A stretch of 64,000 nucleotides of DNA from Periplaneta americana (taxonomy: Eukaryota; Arthropoda; Insecta; Blattodea; Blattidae): positions 61,784,287 to 61,848,286 of the forward strand of contig NC_091121.1 in the NCBI RefSeq assembly GCF_040183065.1. The letters run 5' to 3'. Both the position numbers and the translations under genes were made by a program. Each line of letters starts with the position of its first letter. Position 1 is the first letter of the stretch. This document shows positions 1 through 12,900 of the stretch, one piece after another. A model generated the notes under the pieces. It made no database searches. It was not told where the DNA came from and saw nothing but the letters and a program-made list of their open reading frames with translations.

Positions 1-691
1 AGTTTTAATGTGTCCCAAAATTATATTTCCAAAAATAATGTATAAATTATTTAGACCTTTACTTAATATAATGCTGTGTTTCCTTATTATTTTTAATGTA
101 TGTAACCTCTCCTTGCTACGTTTAGGAAGTGCACCACTTTCCATTGCCACTTGTTCCCTATGCTGCTTTGTCAGATATCACAACATCTGTATTCAATCCT
201 TGCATGTGCACAACAGGTCAAAAGTAACAGACTCATTAAGCCGACAGAACATTACTAGCTGGCACCAGTCTGCATAGGAACTGGCTACTGTACCCCATTA
301 TCTCCTGGCTTAGTTGTCTCGTGAAGGATGCCTCATTGGCGTTATTTATGAGGTTCCAACCTGTCTTCCGACAGTTGACTACACAAAAACAGTACTCTGA
401 TTTATAAAATACTAGCACAATGAAATTTAAACTAAAAATTAAACAAATTATTAAGAAAAATTAACATAGTGGCAGATAATTAAGTGTTAAACATTAATCT
501 TATTACTTATTAATATTAGTTCTAACTATAATTCTAACTATTTTAATTGTAATTACAATTAATCTATGGTATTTTCTTTTTATTACTCAAATTTATTGTT
601 TATTTCTTCTTCTTTCTACCTACCTATAATGCACTTTTGAACCACCGAACAAGAGAGTTGCTCGTAAGTGGATAAATTCATAAATTCATTT

Positions 692-723
<32 letters not shown>

Positions 724-982
724 GCCCCCACTCTCTCTCACAGCATTTTAAGTTTCCTTTTGTCTTTATTTGAACTGTGATTTGTACTCCAAAATCAATG
801 TAGGCCCTATGACTGTTTAGTGAGCAAAGTCAAAAATTTTTGTGGCATGTTTTGCCACTTTTTGTAGCATGAACATCCTCAATTTAAAAAATGAAATAGT
901 ACATTTAATCAACTTAAATGCATTCCTAGTAAATACACATACAGGAAGTTTGATGAAGGCCTGTGTTCTTATTTTGATAAGT
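1..982. other. Gene-free AT-rich flank
   Basis: No coding segment or recognisable mobile element was found here. The stretch holds a CT dinucleotide run (696-722). Short open frames in it have neither conserved motifs nor splice context. Confidence 0.5.
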
Positions 983-1242
983 TTTTTTTTTTTTTTTTTT
1001 TTTTTTGTGATTTATTTTACGATGCTTTATGATCTGTTATGGTTATCTAGCATCTGAATGATATGAAGGTGATAATGCCAGCAAAATGAATTCAGGGTCT
1101 AGCAGAGAAAATTACCCAGCATTTGCTCTTAATGGCTTAAGGGAAAACCCTGGATAAAATCTCACTTAGGTAACCAGGATTTGATACCGGGCCCACTCAT
1201 TTCATGGTCAGGCATGTTAACCATTACTCCATAGCGATGGCC
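983..1242 (-). mobile_element. tRNA-derived SINE, family C, copy 1
   Basis: The element begins with a poly-T run (the A-tail of a minus-strand SINE). It continues with the block also seen at 58081-58340 and 16435-16590: a 'TTATTTTACGA' start, a 'CACCCAGCATTTGCTC'-like middle, and an end reading like a tRNA B box on the minus strand. It is flanked by the 8-bp direct repeat TGATAAGT (975-982 and 1243-1250), the expected target-site duplication. This copy is more diverged than the one at 58 kb. It contains no coding sequence. Confidence 0.75.
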
Positions 1243-1250
1243 TGATAAGT

Positions 1251-2225
1251 ATTAAGCAGGGTTCATTTTAGAAGGGTAGATTTTCTGCTAAAACAAAAAG
1301 CATATCCGGAAAAATCGTCACACATTTTTGTCACAGGTAGAATTCATCACTAAGGGTGTGATTTTACGGTGATTATTTTACAATGATTTCAGTGATTATA
1401 ATAGTTTAATTTCGGTGAATATTTCGTTAAAAAAAAAAAACCACGCTATTTCGCATCCTAAAGGAACTTAAAGAGTAATAAAATAATATATATATTTTTT
1501 AAAATTATTATTGAAACAACCCCTTTGAAACTAACAGAAAATTGTTTGCAGCTTTAATTAAATTCATAATGCAATTTCATTCGACTGTGAGGGAGTAACG
1601 GCACTGCTTTCTTAATTTCACGAAGACAGTTATTGAGAGAAATATATAATTATAACCACTGTCTTGGAACTAGTCCCTGAAACTAAGCGTACCTCATTGC
1701 CAGATGTCATATGCATGTAATGCTCAATGATCAAATATGTAGAAATTTTCATGTATATGTATGTTATAACGAAGGAAATTCTCATGTTTGATTTGGAAGA
1801 AAGAGTCATTTTTCGTGCGATTTCTCCATAAAACCTGGTTTTTGTTGAAAATATCGCAATAAAATAATTTCGTCGACTTCTATCAAGTTTGCGAAAATTC
1901 GTGGATATAATTATTTCATTTCATTTTGGACTTTATTAAGGGATTTGCATTTTCCATGCATAAAATTAAGTTTTTAACACATTTTGTGTATATTGTTAAT
2001 ACCAACAAATCACACTCCTATTCATTACACATAATCGATTCTTTACATACAGTAGGTACCATACTTCCCTGAGAATTATGCCTCCACTACATTTTATCAG
2101 AAATGAAATGTTATATATTCTTCCAAATACGTTTACATTAATATCACATATTATTATTCAATATTTAAAAATTTTTTGAGACTAGAAATTTTCAATCTTA
2201 ACACAGCTCTTCTGCAGAGTTGCCA

Positions 2226-2263
<38 letters not shown>

Positions 2264-2675
2264 GTTTATGTTGTAATTATTCCAAGTTTGATAAACATGC
2301 ATGTCTAATCTAAGACTATAATTATTATGTAAAGTTTCTTTCATGCGCAGCAGACTACAAAACACATACAAAGTCGGCAGTGTTAGGGCTTTTAAGATAT
2401 AAACAGCAGGTCTACAGGATGCTTGATTTGATAGAGTCATAATAATTCTAATTACTTTTCTCTGGTTTATAAAACTCTACTTTAAAAAGAGCTGTTTCTC
2501 CAAAATAGTAGTCCCTATTGTAAATGTGAATAGAAGAAAGCATAATATGATTTTACTTATTATTACGTACACAAGACTTCAGCTTTCACAGTAAAATAAA
2601 CTGGACATAATTTTAGCCACAGGCTGTTAATGTCAGCCCCCCTCCCAATTTAACGTATTATCTAATTCATTCTTA
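1251..2675. other. Gene-free stretch
   Basis: AT-rich sequence with no supported exon. It contains an AAT microsatellite at 2228-2262. The open frame crossing that microsatellite is a run of Tyr codons and not a gene. Confidence 0.5.
2228..2262. repeat. (AAT)n microsatellite
   Basis: About eleven uninterrupted AAT units are seen directly. Confidence 0.95.
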
Positions 2676-3765
2676 ACTTACTTACTTATGGCTTTTAAGG
2701 AACCCGGAGATTCATTGCTGCCCTCACATAAGCCCGCAATCGGTCCCTATCTTGAGCAAGATTAATCCAGTCTCTACAATCATATCCTTCCTTCCTCATA
2801 TCCATTTTAATATTATCCTCCCATTTACGTCTCGGCCTCCCCAAAAGGTCTTATTCCCTCCGGCCTCCCAACCAAGACTCTATATCCATTTCTGGATTCG
2901 CCCATATGTGCTATATGCCCTGCCCACCTCAAATGTCTGGATTTAATGTTCTTAATTATGTTAAGTGAAGAATAAAATGCATGCAGTTCTGCGTTGTATA
3001 ACTTTCTCTATTCTCCTGTAGCTGCATCTCTCTTAGCCCAAATATTTTCCTAAGCACCTTAATCTCATACATCTGTTCCTCTGTTCCTCTCTCAAAGTGA
3101 GAGTCCAAGTTTCACAACCATATAGAACAACCGGTAATATAATTGTTTTATAAATTCTAACTTTCAGATTTTTTGCGAGCAGACTGGATGATAAAAGATT
3201 CTCAACCGAATAATAACACGCATTTCCCATATTTATTCTGTGTTTAATTTCCTCCTGAGTATCATTTATATTTGTTACTGTTGCTACAAGATATTTGAAT
3301 TTTTCCATCTCTTCAAAGGTTAAAAACTTCCAATTTTTATATTTCCATTTCGTACAATATTCTGGTCACGAGACAATCATATCCTTTGTCTTTTCGAGAT
3401 TTACTTCCAAACCTATCTCTTTACTTGCTTCAAGTAAAATTTCCGTATTTTCCCTAATAGTTTCTGGATTTTCTCCTAACATAGTCACATCATCTGCATA
3501 AACAAGGACTCTCTCTGTTATCCAGGACTTTCCTAATAGCATATTCTAGAGCAAAGTTAAAAAGTAAAGGTGATAGTGCATCTCCTTGCTTTAGCCCACA
3601 GTGAATTGGAAAAGCATCTGACAGAAACTGGCCTATACACACTCTGCTGTACGTTTCACTGAGACACATTTTAATTAATCGAACTAGTTTCTTGGGAATG
3701 CAAAATTCAATAAGAATATTATATAAAACTTCTCTCTTCACCAAGAATCCAATTCCTAACACTTT
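2676..3765 (-). mobile_element. 5'-truncated LINE (RTE/CR1-like), copy 1, degraded ORF
   Basis: Read on the minus strand, this is the C-terminal part of a LINE polyprotein. A reverse-transcriptase segment with HCGLKQGDALSPLLFNFALE (the palm-region G-x-QGD-x-LSPLLF signature) lies at 3490-3762. A segment with KVRIYKTIILPVVLYGCETW lies at 3033-3308. The 3' end encodes DRDRLRAYVRAAMNLRVP-like residues and closes in a short TAAG-type tail near 2680. Frameshifts and stops separate the pieces, so the copy is dead. Fragments of the same family lie at 46117-46203 and 59004-59655. The clade is inferred from motif memory; an alignment would settle it. Confidence 0.85.
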
Positions 3766-3854
3766 AATTTATTTGGGTCCTTTTCCATGTGTCACAAGGT
3801 AAAGTTTATCATTTCAATTTTTCTCCTCCTTCATTGTGAGAATAATTTCAAACA

Positions 3855-4140
3855 AATTTACTGTTTGTTCTAGTTATTTTCTGTTATAACAAAAGTTGTA
3901 TCATCAGTATACAAAACTAATTTACATAGGGCAGTTCACAGTAAATCATTCATTACTACAATGAAAAGAAAAGAATCTAGAACAGATCCTTGATGGTAAT
4001 CCTGATAAGACATGTCTAAAATCTGAATAATCTCATCAAACTCAATTCTTTATTTCTACGCCATATTAACACAACTTGTGAATATAACTACATCAACAGA
4101 GATGGTGTCAAATGCCTTACTTAGATTCTCTAGAGTAGCT
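3855..4140 (-). mobile_element. LINE reverse-transcriptase fragment (Jockey/CR1-like)
   Basis: The minus strand translates, with stops, to a QGSVL-S-FLF-x6-NDL segment followed about 25 residues later by a YTDDTTF segment. These match the pre-catalytic QGS and the catalytic Y/F-x-DD motifs of Jockey/CR1-type reverse transcriptases. The fragment differs from the neighbouring LINE at 2676-3765, whose motif is QGDALSPLLF. It is a short, broken relic lying between that LINE and the hAT-like relic. Confidence 0.6.
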
Positions 4141-4285
4141 CCCACAATGGAATTATTTTCGAAATCACCTAAAATAATTGTATTCATTACAACTTCAACT
4201 GCTTGAGCTGTAGACAGACTGGACACAAATACAAAATGTAAGATAATAAACTATAACAACAGATTTAACTTTCTGAAAATTGTCA

Positions 4286-5195
4286 TTATAAACATGAACA
4301 GCTTATATTCAAGTGCCCCATCGAGTTAGCACATGTTTTGGAAGAAGTGGCACATCCGGCAGTTGCTTCCTGTAAGCTTATACACGTCGTGGTGACTTCA
4401 CAAACACTTTTTGTAGAAGACACAAATTGATTAACTTCGGGAAAACTGGCTCTCACAGTTTCTGCAACACAATGAAGAGCATGAGCCATACAAATGAAGT
4501 GAACCATGTGAACACTTTAAGTGCAGTAGTGGCTTTTAAAATATATGCTGCACTGTCTGTGTAGAAAATGAGAACTCTTTCTTCCTGGACACCTCTTGGC
4601 CACAACACCTCTTGGCCACAACACTTTAAGATCATTGAAAAATCGAGCATCAGTGAAATGGTTTGTGTAGTATAACAGTTTGCTTGCAATGAGACATAGT
4701 TTAGATGGAGCATCTGCACTTAATTTTGCCAATGATTAAATTTGCTCCATACCGCCCCAAAACGTCAGTTGTTTCATCTACAGAAATCTAGAGGTAAGAA
4801 CTGACTATTTTTGTCCTAATGGTCTCCAGAGCTTCTTTATAGCAAACTCCGAGGTATCCCTTCCGAAGTGTGGACTCCTCAAGAACTTGACGACTGCAAT
4901 ATTTCTCCAGGAAGGTGAGGTACTTTGGTACTTGAATTCTGTTCCAAGGAATGTTTGCTGCAATCATTGCTTGGTACATCTCTTTGAAAAACTCACTTAT
5001 TAAAGAATCCTGCTGCATCTGAGTCAAGAGAACTTGTTTTTTCGATGTTTGCAGTTCTTTATTTCTCACATGAAGTGTACTTTGGACATGTTGTTCTAAT
5101 TGAGATTTCATAGAGCATCCAATTTTTTTATCACATACTTGGCACAAAACTACTTTACTATCTGTGGTAAATGCATCATCGATAGTTACCCACAA
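4286..5195 (-). pseudogene. hAT/CGGBP1-like (BED-type zinc finger) transposase relic
   Basis: A 135-codon frame at 5195-4788 has a BED/CGGBP1-like zinc-finger pattern: CQVCDKK, then a His pair in QLEQHVQSTLH. It continues with an ANIP-x-KYLTFLEKY-type segment and ESTLRKGYL. Past a stop, frames further left continue the same protein: GKLSADAPSKLCLIASKLLY, WPRGVQEERVLIFYTDSAAY, and CMAHALHCVAETVRASFPEV. I recognise this order from a domesticated-looking, transposase-derived family that is repeated in many insect genomes. Stops and frame changes break the copy. A duplicated 16-bp unit (CTCTTGGCCACAAC core, about 4590-4623) is one visible lesion. No terminal repeats were identified. Confidence 0.7.
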
Positions 5196-6091
5196 TCAAA
5201 GTTTTGCAGAAAATGACGAGGCAATTGTAAATTTTCACCTGTGTTCACTCACGTTCAGTCACCACAATTTACTGGGACAAACTGGATAAACCGGACTCTT
5301 TAAATGGTCAGACAAAGTCAGGATATTCCAGACTCAAGTTAAATTTAAAAATAATATGCAAACATTACGTTTGTGCACGAGTTGTTCTCTCTTCCGACCT
5401 TCCTCACCCACCCCAGAATAACAAAGCACTACCAGTATTCGACGAAAACATTGTTCTTAAAGTGTATTCAATTTTAAAAGTGTTATCTCCAAGGCATAGC
5501 GGAGCACTGAGAGAAAGAATATCCTCCTTTGGAATTCTACCTAACCGGTGACATGGTTAATGGCATGTCAATCATGTAAGTGTCCCAACAAAGTTGAGAA
5601 CAGAAGGCATTGTGTGAGTGCAGAAATGTTACCTATTACATAGCACTGTACATAACAATTTTAACGAACTTACATTTGAAGACCATTTTATGTAAAAATA
5701 TATATTAATCTAATAAATATGTAGTATTGAGCAAAGTATCTAAAAAATATGTAACACAAAACTTTTGCATATGGTCCCTATTTGTGTAAATCGTCAACAT
5801 TTTCGGTTATTACGAAAGTATATATCAAGGAAAAAGTATGTAATTACATAAGAATCCGGACTCTAATCATTAGTAATATGGAAGATGATAGTGATATATT
5901 TTATGACGAATTAAGTTCGGAGATGAATATAATTTTAATACGAGAAGAAACTCTGAAGACTGTGAAAGAACAGTTCAAGAAATGTTCTAAGAACGTGAAA
6001 TCCCAAACTAGTTCTGAGACCATAGGCCTACACAACTGGCATGTGTCGAAAGAAGTTCGGAATTAGCCTAGTTCATAACACGTTCTTAACA

Positions 6092-6109
6092 GCTTGTTGG
6101 AACAAACCT
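6092..6109 (-). repeat. Terminal-repeat fragment of the 55.9-56.7 kb DNA transposon family
   Basis: Seventeen of 18 bases match the right terminal repeat of the element at 55877-56668 (GCTTGTTGGAACGAACCT there, with A for G here). No second end was found nearby. I infer that it is an orphan end of a related copy. Confidence 0.45.
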
Positions 6110-6827
6110 TCTAAGAAACTTAGTTTTCTTCCTAAAAGTCTATTTCTCTTCCTTTCATTGCGATTTCAATGTTCACATAAAATTATTCTCATACTTTCAT
6201 TTCAACACTGTCCATCATTCATGCTGCACATAAATGGTTTAATTCAAGAGAAATTCAATACATAACTACAAGAAAGAGAAGGATTTTTTTAATGAAGATT
6301 CAGTTTATATCCAGAAACAACAAAATAGGTAGGATCTGTAAGTGAGCTCACTATCAGGAAAATTATTTATGTATTCTAAATTCAGCTATATTTCTTCTAG
6401 AGCTTACTGGTACATACTTAATGTAATTTCTTGCAACAGTAAACTGGACAATGATCAATCTGACATGGCAGACTGAGTAGATACAGAATAGTGATGACTA
6501 AGTTTATCTCAATTGTCCACAGAGTTGTATATTTATTCAGCCTTATTAACACACTGTTAACATGTTTAGACAATTAATACAATTAATATATAGACTTACC
6601 TCTACAAAAATCTTAAACATGTGGCTTAAGTTTGCAGCCACAAATACTCTACTTTCAATATAAACATTACTTGACACTTACCTGTATATCCTATTGCACT
6701 GTTGTAACCCTCCACTTGTTACCAATTACAACCTAACATATGAGAGATGAAGTACGAATTACTACGGAAATGCTCTGTTTCCCTTGTAATGCGTCCTGAA
6801 CTCTTAGGTGTTATATTTTAACAAGTT

Positions 6828-6842
6828 GGGGGGGGGGGGGGG
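6828..6842. repeat. G15 homopolymer
   Basis: An uninterrupted run of fifteen G in AT-rich sequence. It is prone to sequencing error, so the exact length is uncertain. Confidence 0.85.
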
Positions 6843-9126
6843 AATACAACAGTACATTAGAATGTAAGACAAGTATAAAACGATTTTTATGTTGAAAGCA
6901 TTTGTGGCTGCAAACTAAAAACCAAGTGTTTATCACTATTTACATTTCGCAGAAACCAATAAAACAAATTATATATATATATATATATATATACCTTTGG
7001 TGTAGCTCCTCTAGAGAATTACATATGTTTACACTATATTTGCACAGTGTTGCACCATAGTACTCCACTGCTGATTAATATGATGTTTTTTTTTTTTCTG
7101 CCAGTTTTACAATGTTTAAATAGGCTACTTCTGTTGAAAGAAGAGGTTTTCAGGTCATCAAACGACAGTTATATAGTTTAGGGCACTTCCTCTACAGTAA
7201 ATGTGTTAGAAAGAACACGTAGGTCAATTCCTGGTGTCTTGTTGCCAATGATATTTTGACATAATGGGCCAAATGAACTATCATTTCCTATTCCAGAACT
7301 GTTAGGTACCGGTACGTCAGTAGACTAGACTAGGTCAACTTAAAGTCAATTAACTTAGTACTACGTAACACTCTTTACAGAGTCTTTAAAGTCACTCTCT
7401 CTCTTTTTTTTTTTTTTTTTTTTTTTTTTTCTTCAGAAACTGGAACTTAACTTAGTTCCGATTTATAAAATGTTTAATTCTTTCACAAACTTTTGATTAT
7501 TGTGCAATGAAAGGTAGAATTAACCAGGCCTATAGACTATAGAAACTTGCATTTCTTCTGTCGCTAAACGAAATTTGATCATCCTATAACACATGTCTCT
7601 TCATAACTTCATGAGATGGATTTAATAACAATATAAATGAGAAGGCATTCTAAATGTATATCTAGGAATAAAGTGCCTCACAATCGCTCATTATTACTAC
7701 CTAGGCCTATATATTAATTTAAGTTAGCCTATATAAAATAAAACTATGAAGATCACTTACCAAACTGTGAAATAAAACATGAGTAGTTTTCTGTTTTCGA
7801 ATCTTCATTTTAACGTCTCTTTTCCCAGTGACAATTCTTGTAAATTTCTGCAAAATAAACCCTCTTAGTTTTCACAGTTCAATGATCTGCAACTCGTCAG
7901 AACTTGTGTTCATCTGGGATCGTATTTACTTGTACATTATTGAAGTGCACACCACTCATTGCTCATAAACACAAAAGAACATGGCATTTCTCTTTAGTAT
8001 CAGGGTGATAGGAAAATAAGTGACAACAACACAACTCTTTAGATGTTGACTGAATGTCTTACATAACCTAAATATTTTCATGGTCCACTTCAAGGTTGAA
8101 TTTAATGGACATAAAATGTTATATACAAGACAGTCTACGTAGCCAACGCATATAAATAAACCTATTCCTCAAACTAAAGAACAAATGCTTTGGAAATAAT
8201 ACTGAAAAATGTACAATAACTAAATATATATATTTTATATATTACATTTTTTGTGTAAAATATTATGAATGTTTCTGATAATCCACAGCACTGTTTTTAA
8301 TATAACCTTCATTTTCTCTTGGTGAAGTCAAGAGAAATCCTTCCAAAAAACAAACAATCCAGATTTAAAAAGTATAAATAAAGTGTTTGTGTAATAATTA
8401 TCTTTCATAAATAAAATGAATAACAATCATGAAAACATAAAAAAATGTTGTTACGTGAGATACCTTTCTCTCTCTCCACGTCAGCTGTCATGTGATTTAT
8501 ATTGATGTTGATCTTAATCTAATGCACCTAACGCAGAGATTGTAACATAAGGACTTTACCTATATTACGTATGATTATGCCAGTTGTTGTTAAGTTACAC
8601 TAAACGTCAAATGACCTAGTTAAGTACAATAACATGTCAACTATGCAGTTATAACTATTCCCATTCCATGATTCAAGCGATCGATGTGGCAAGAAAAGTG
8701 CATGAAAATATTGCAATGACTTATAAAGCAAGCATATACCACTATTATGTAATTTCAACTATCACTACTACCTGATGACACATTTAAAATCTGGAAGTCC
8801 CTTTTGCGCACTTAATAAGCAAGATCTACAAAAATTTTACCTACACTCAACATCTTTAGGCAGTTCCATGTCCAATGCGCACAACATCCAATAGTGCTAG
8901 TGCGCATCTTGTCAAAATGGAAGAATGTGAGGCTGTTGTAGATATATAGGTACAAATAATACAGAACTGAAGTTTACGCAGATTGACACTAACAGTTGCG
9001 AAAATCATATTAATAAGGTAACATGGAGATAAAATAAACGTCCAGATATTTTATTCTGAATGTAAGTAAGGCATGGTGAACAGAACATTCATAATGTTGC
9101 GAGTTGCGACGTTCGTCGACGCTGGC

Positions 9127-9140
9127 GTTGCCATGGCAAC
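9127..9140. promoter_or_regulatory. Palindromic X-box (RFX site) upstream of ARL16
   Basis: The sequence GTTGCCATGGCAAC is a perfect inverted repeat, GTTGCC-AT-GGCAAC, and fits the RFX X-box consensus GTNRCC-N(0-3)-RGYAAC. It lies in a small CpG-rich patch (about 9095-9145) in otherwise AT-rich DNA, 124 bp upstream of the ARL16 start codon. That is the usual placement of X-boxes on ciliary genes. The motif match is seen directly; the regulatory role is inferred. Confidence 0.7.
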
Positions 9141-9263
9141 GTACGAAAAACACCAAGTAGCCTATTTGCAGGAAGCTACTGCTCAAGAGAACTATGTTAT
9201 ATTTAAATCCTCTTGCTACTGCTGAAGATTGAAGACAGAACCGAAATTTAGAAAGAAAAATAT

Positions 9264-9578
9264 ATGTGTCTCTGCCTTGGTCCTACGGGTTCGGGCAAAA
9301 CATTGCTTTTAAAAAAATTACAAAACCGGGAAACAATCGACACAATGTCTAGTACTGTTCCAACAGTTGGAACAAACCTTGTGACAATTCGACTTGAAAA
9401 CCAAAAGGAAACAACTGTAAGAGAAGTGGGAGGGGCAATGGCACCTATTTGGAGAAGTTATTATAACGGAATGCAGAAAATTATTTATGTAGTAGATGCA
9501 AGTAATCTATGTCAAATTGCTGCAGCAGGAGTACTACTGTACACAATACTTGCAGAACCTTGTCTCCAAAAGGCAAAG
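9264..9578 (+). CDS. ARL16: ARL16 coding exon 1
   Basis: This exon encodes 105 codons from MCLCLGPTGSGKT to LQKAK: P-loop, switch I, the G3-equivalent VGG and the VVDAS strand. It ends in phase 0 at a GTACGT donor (9579). Read-through gives only eleven more codons before a stop. Confidence 0.9.
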
Positions 9579-9927
9579 GTACGTATGCTAGAAATATTGT
9601 CGTTTACTTATTAAGTCAGTACAAATATTCACCATTAACGACTTGAATTTGGTCGACAGAGCCCTATAAAAATCAGCAGATTAGGCGGGGGGCGCGCTTC
9701 CGTACAGGGGCAGTGCCAGTGGCATTTCCCCTAAGGTTAGAGCCCAGTTTAGGTGAGTGTGTATTAAACGAAAATTAGGGGCTAGAAAATATTGAGAATA
9801 GGACGCATGTTTATATGACATTTCTGTGAAAAGTACTGGGTAAGAAGTAGAAGTGACCAGGGCGAAATTTATTGTAAAATGTATGAATAAAGTATGCCTA
9901 GGCTAGTTATTGTTCACCAGTCACCAC

Positions 9928-9960
<33 letters not shown>

Positions 9961-12900
9961 TTGGTCCAGACATAGCACAATAAATAGTTAGTTACTCCTC
10001 CATTTAATCGCAGTCCAGTTCTGACAGGTTTTATATTGGAGAAAATGGCTGTATATCTCATTAAATCCTTATAGCCTAAATTACGGTAATAAATTTCGTC
10101 GATCCAAATGCTAAAAAATATACTGCTCAAAAAAATTAGTGGAACAGGTTTTATGTCAGCTGTAAATTCCTAGTATAAGGCTATAGCTGTGCTGTAATGA
10201 AATCACCATTTGCGTTAACATATTTTCTATTCAGAAGACACGACATTTGGTTTTCATCTTCATCGCAGTCCAAGGAAACCAGATCATAATCCATCCATGC
10301 TGAAAACCAATATGATTTACCTTGATCTTCTCCGTTTGATTGTGGCCCTTTTAAAACATATCAGAGACTTTGGTCATTGTTAGGGTCTAATTCAGATGTT
10401 ACTGCAAAGGAACTACAAAATGGTTGATATCAGGGAAGTTGAAGTCACACAAGCTGTCACCTTCAATAAGCAGGGATTGACTTATTGTGAGATTTTCAAT
10501 GACCTCCGTTACTCTGTGTCAGTTATGTATATAGCTGTCAAACGTTATAGGGAGTCAGGGCAGTACGAAAGGAGACATGGACAAGGACGTAAACGGAAGA
10601 CAACTGGAAATCAAGACTTTTTAGTTCTTTCTGCTTTGTGTCAGTATACATCCACTGCTCATAATCTGCAAAACGATCTTAGGTTAGTACATGGAATAGC
10701 AGTAAGTGACCAGACGGTCAGAAATAGATTGTGGGAAATTAATTTGAGAGCTCGGAAACTTCTACGTGCCGCTACATTTGGAGGTTCATCACAAGTGAGC
10801 AAGGTTAATATTCGATCTGGAACATGTAAATTGGCAACTTCGACATTGGAGGCAAGTACTGTTCACAGACGAATCAAGAGTTCTCCGTGAATTTTTGTGA
10901 TGAACAATTACGTGTCTGGAGACATCGTGGAGAGCATCTTGATGAACCTAACATTCCTGAAATTGACAGGCTTGGTGGGGAAGATGAGTGGAACGAAGAA
11001 AAATTCTCTCTGGTACCAGGATTTGAACCCAGGTTTTCAGCTCTACGTGCTGATACTATATCCACTAAGCCACACTGGATTCCCATCCCGATGTCGGATG
11101 AATCCCCTCAGTTTAAGTTCCATCTCTTGGGTTCCCTCTAGTGGCCTATCCTCATGCACTGCATCATAGATGTATGACAGTGGGACTATGTCCACACACA
11201 TGTACAGAGGTGCATGGAAATATCATATGTACTTCAGTACATCATAATATAATTAGGTTTGGTGGGGGCTCAATTATGGTCTGGGCCAGCATCAGCTTAG
11301 AAACGAAAACTGCCCTGACTGTCGTTTCTGGCCGGCTAACTGCAATTTGTTATGTTGAGAATATATTGCGATAACATGTTCTGCCTGTAATGAAACATAT
11401 GGATGTTATGCGAGAGCCCACGTTGCTGCCGTCTCCATAAATTTTTCGAACAAGCATGAAATTACTGTAATGGATTGGCCAGCGATTAGTCAAGATGGGG
11501 TATGCTTGAAAGACGCATCTGTAGGCGCCATCAAAACCCACAGAACCTCGAAGAGCTTGCAGTGGCACTTAATGAAGAATGGATGAATATATCCCAAGTT
11601 AACATTTGGTGGCTTGTGAGAAGCATGTCTCATAGATGCCAAGCAATAATTCATGCTCATAGAGGCCACACGAGGTACTAAATTTATGTAGACATTGCGA
11701 AGACTCGTTATGGTTAGAATAAAATAACACATTTTTCACTTTGTTTTGTGCAGTAACGAGTAACATTACCATTGTTGACCACAACTTTGTTGTAAATGGC
11801 CATTGGCCATGGAAAGTAATTTGTTATGGAATATAGCGTCTGAAGTTCATGCTGTACTAAGGACAACGTTCTACGTTTTCATTGTTCAATAAAAAATTAA
11901 TTACAAATCTTGTTCTGCTAATTTTTTTGAGCAGCATATTAGATCAGATTTTCTTCGAGTAGATTTTCTTATTACTGTTGAATCCACTGCATTGTCATTT
12001 GTTCATTTTTAAATTTTACTAACATTGCTGTTTGTCTAATACTGTACAGTTCAGAAAGAAAGAGTGCACACAAACACTGTAGAGAAACCATTAATATAGA
12101 ACATGTTTACATCAAAATTTTATCATTTAACTTACTTACAAAATGAAGTAAAAATTATTGAGACATGTTTATAGCCACTTTAAAAAAATTTAAATCTCTT
12201 AAAAATTTCTTAGTAAAATTGGCTTGGTAGTTGTGACTGTAATTTATTAATAACTAGCCGTACCCGTGCGCTCCGCTGCACCCGTTAGAAATAAATATAA
12301 AGTAATTACATAATTAAAATAGGACATTTGATCCAGGGAAGAGCCGTGTTTGATAGAAGGATAAATCGTTTAATATGTTGCTTAATTTAAATTGTATTTA
12401 AATAATTAAAATGCGATCATTTTGGTCCAGAGACCACTCATTTGGTGCAATGACAATTCCTTTAACATGTTTCTTAATTTTTATTACATGCATCCATACT
12501 TTAATGAAGACTGACATATCATTTAGATTTAATGTGTATACTTTATTTTACTTGCTATATGTTTCCATTGAATTATGATAATAACTTAATTTTAACCCTT
12601 GTTTTCTACGTATTCAGTAAATGGCGCTTGGGCCACAATGGTTCTGAACCCTTCAAATAACTTATATTATATTATATATTATATTATATTATATTATACC
12701 TGCTAATGGCTTCATTGCCAAATGCAAGGCACTAGACAACAACATATTATATTATATTATATTATATTATATTATATTATATTATATAAAAAATGTGTTG
12801 ATAACGGATGTACACCGATAAGTAAGTTTTTAATTTGTTATGGGGGCTCTTAAATCTCAGGAGGAACAAATTTTATTTTACAACAGAGCAACATAATCTG

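Larger units (their letters stand above)
5196..9090. other. Gene-free stretch upstream of ARL16
   Basis: No exon could be supported in this region. It contains a G15 run (6828-6842), an (AT)n run (6969-6993), a poly-T run (about 7402-7430) and a DNA-transposon end at 6092-6109 (listed separately). A 94-codon frame at 5782-6066 shows no family I recognise. Because it ends close to that transposon end, it may be transposon-derived. Confidence 0.5.
10121..11936 (+). mobile_element. Tc1-like DNA transposon in the ARL16 intron
   Basis: Near-perfect inverted ends of about 32 bp are visible. The left end starts TACTGCTCAAAAAAATTAG (10121). The right end, read on the minus strand, starts TGCTGCTCAAAAAAATTAG (11936). 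Both are flanked by TA (10119-10120 and 11937-11938), the Tc1/mariner target-site duplication. The 1816-bp length includes a SINE of about 260 bp; without it the element is about 1.55 kb, normal for a Tc1 element. The broken transposase is listed separately. Confidence 0.9.

Noticed and set aside
5782-6066. 94-codon acidic/lysine-rich frame as a gene
   Set aside because: No recognised domain, no conserved splice context, and a transposon end follows directly.
8917-8949. Short ATG frame with good context (MEECEAVVDIY) as an upstream ARL16 exon
   Set aside because: It meets TAG immediately before the only donor-like GTACAA, so it cannot add coding sequence to ARL16.
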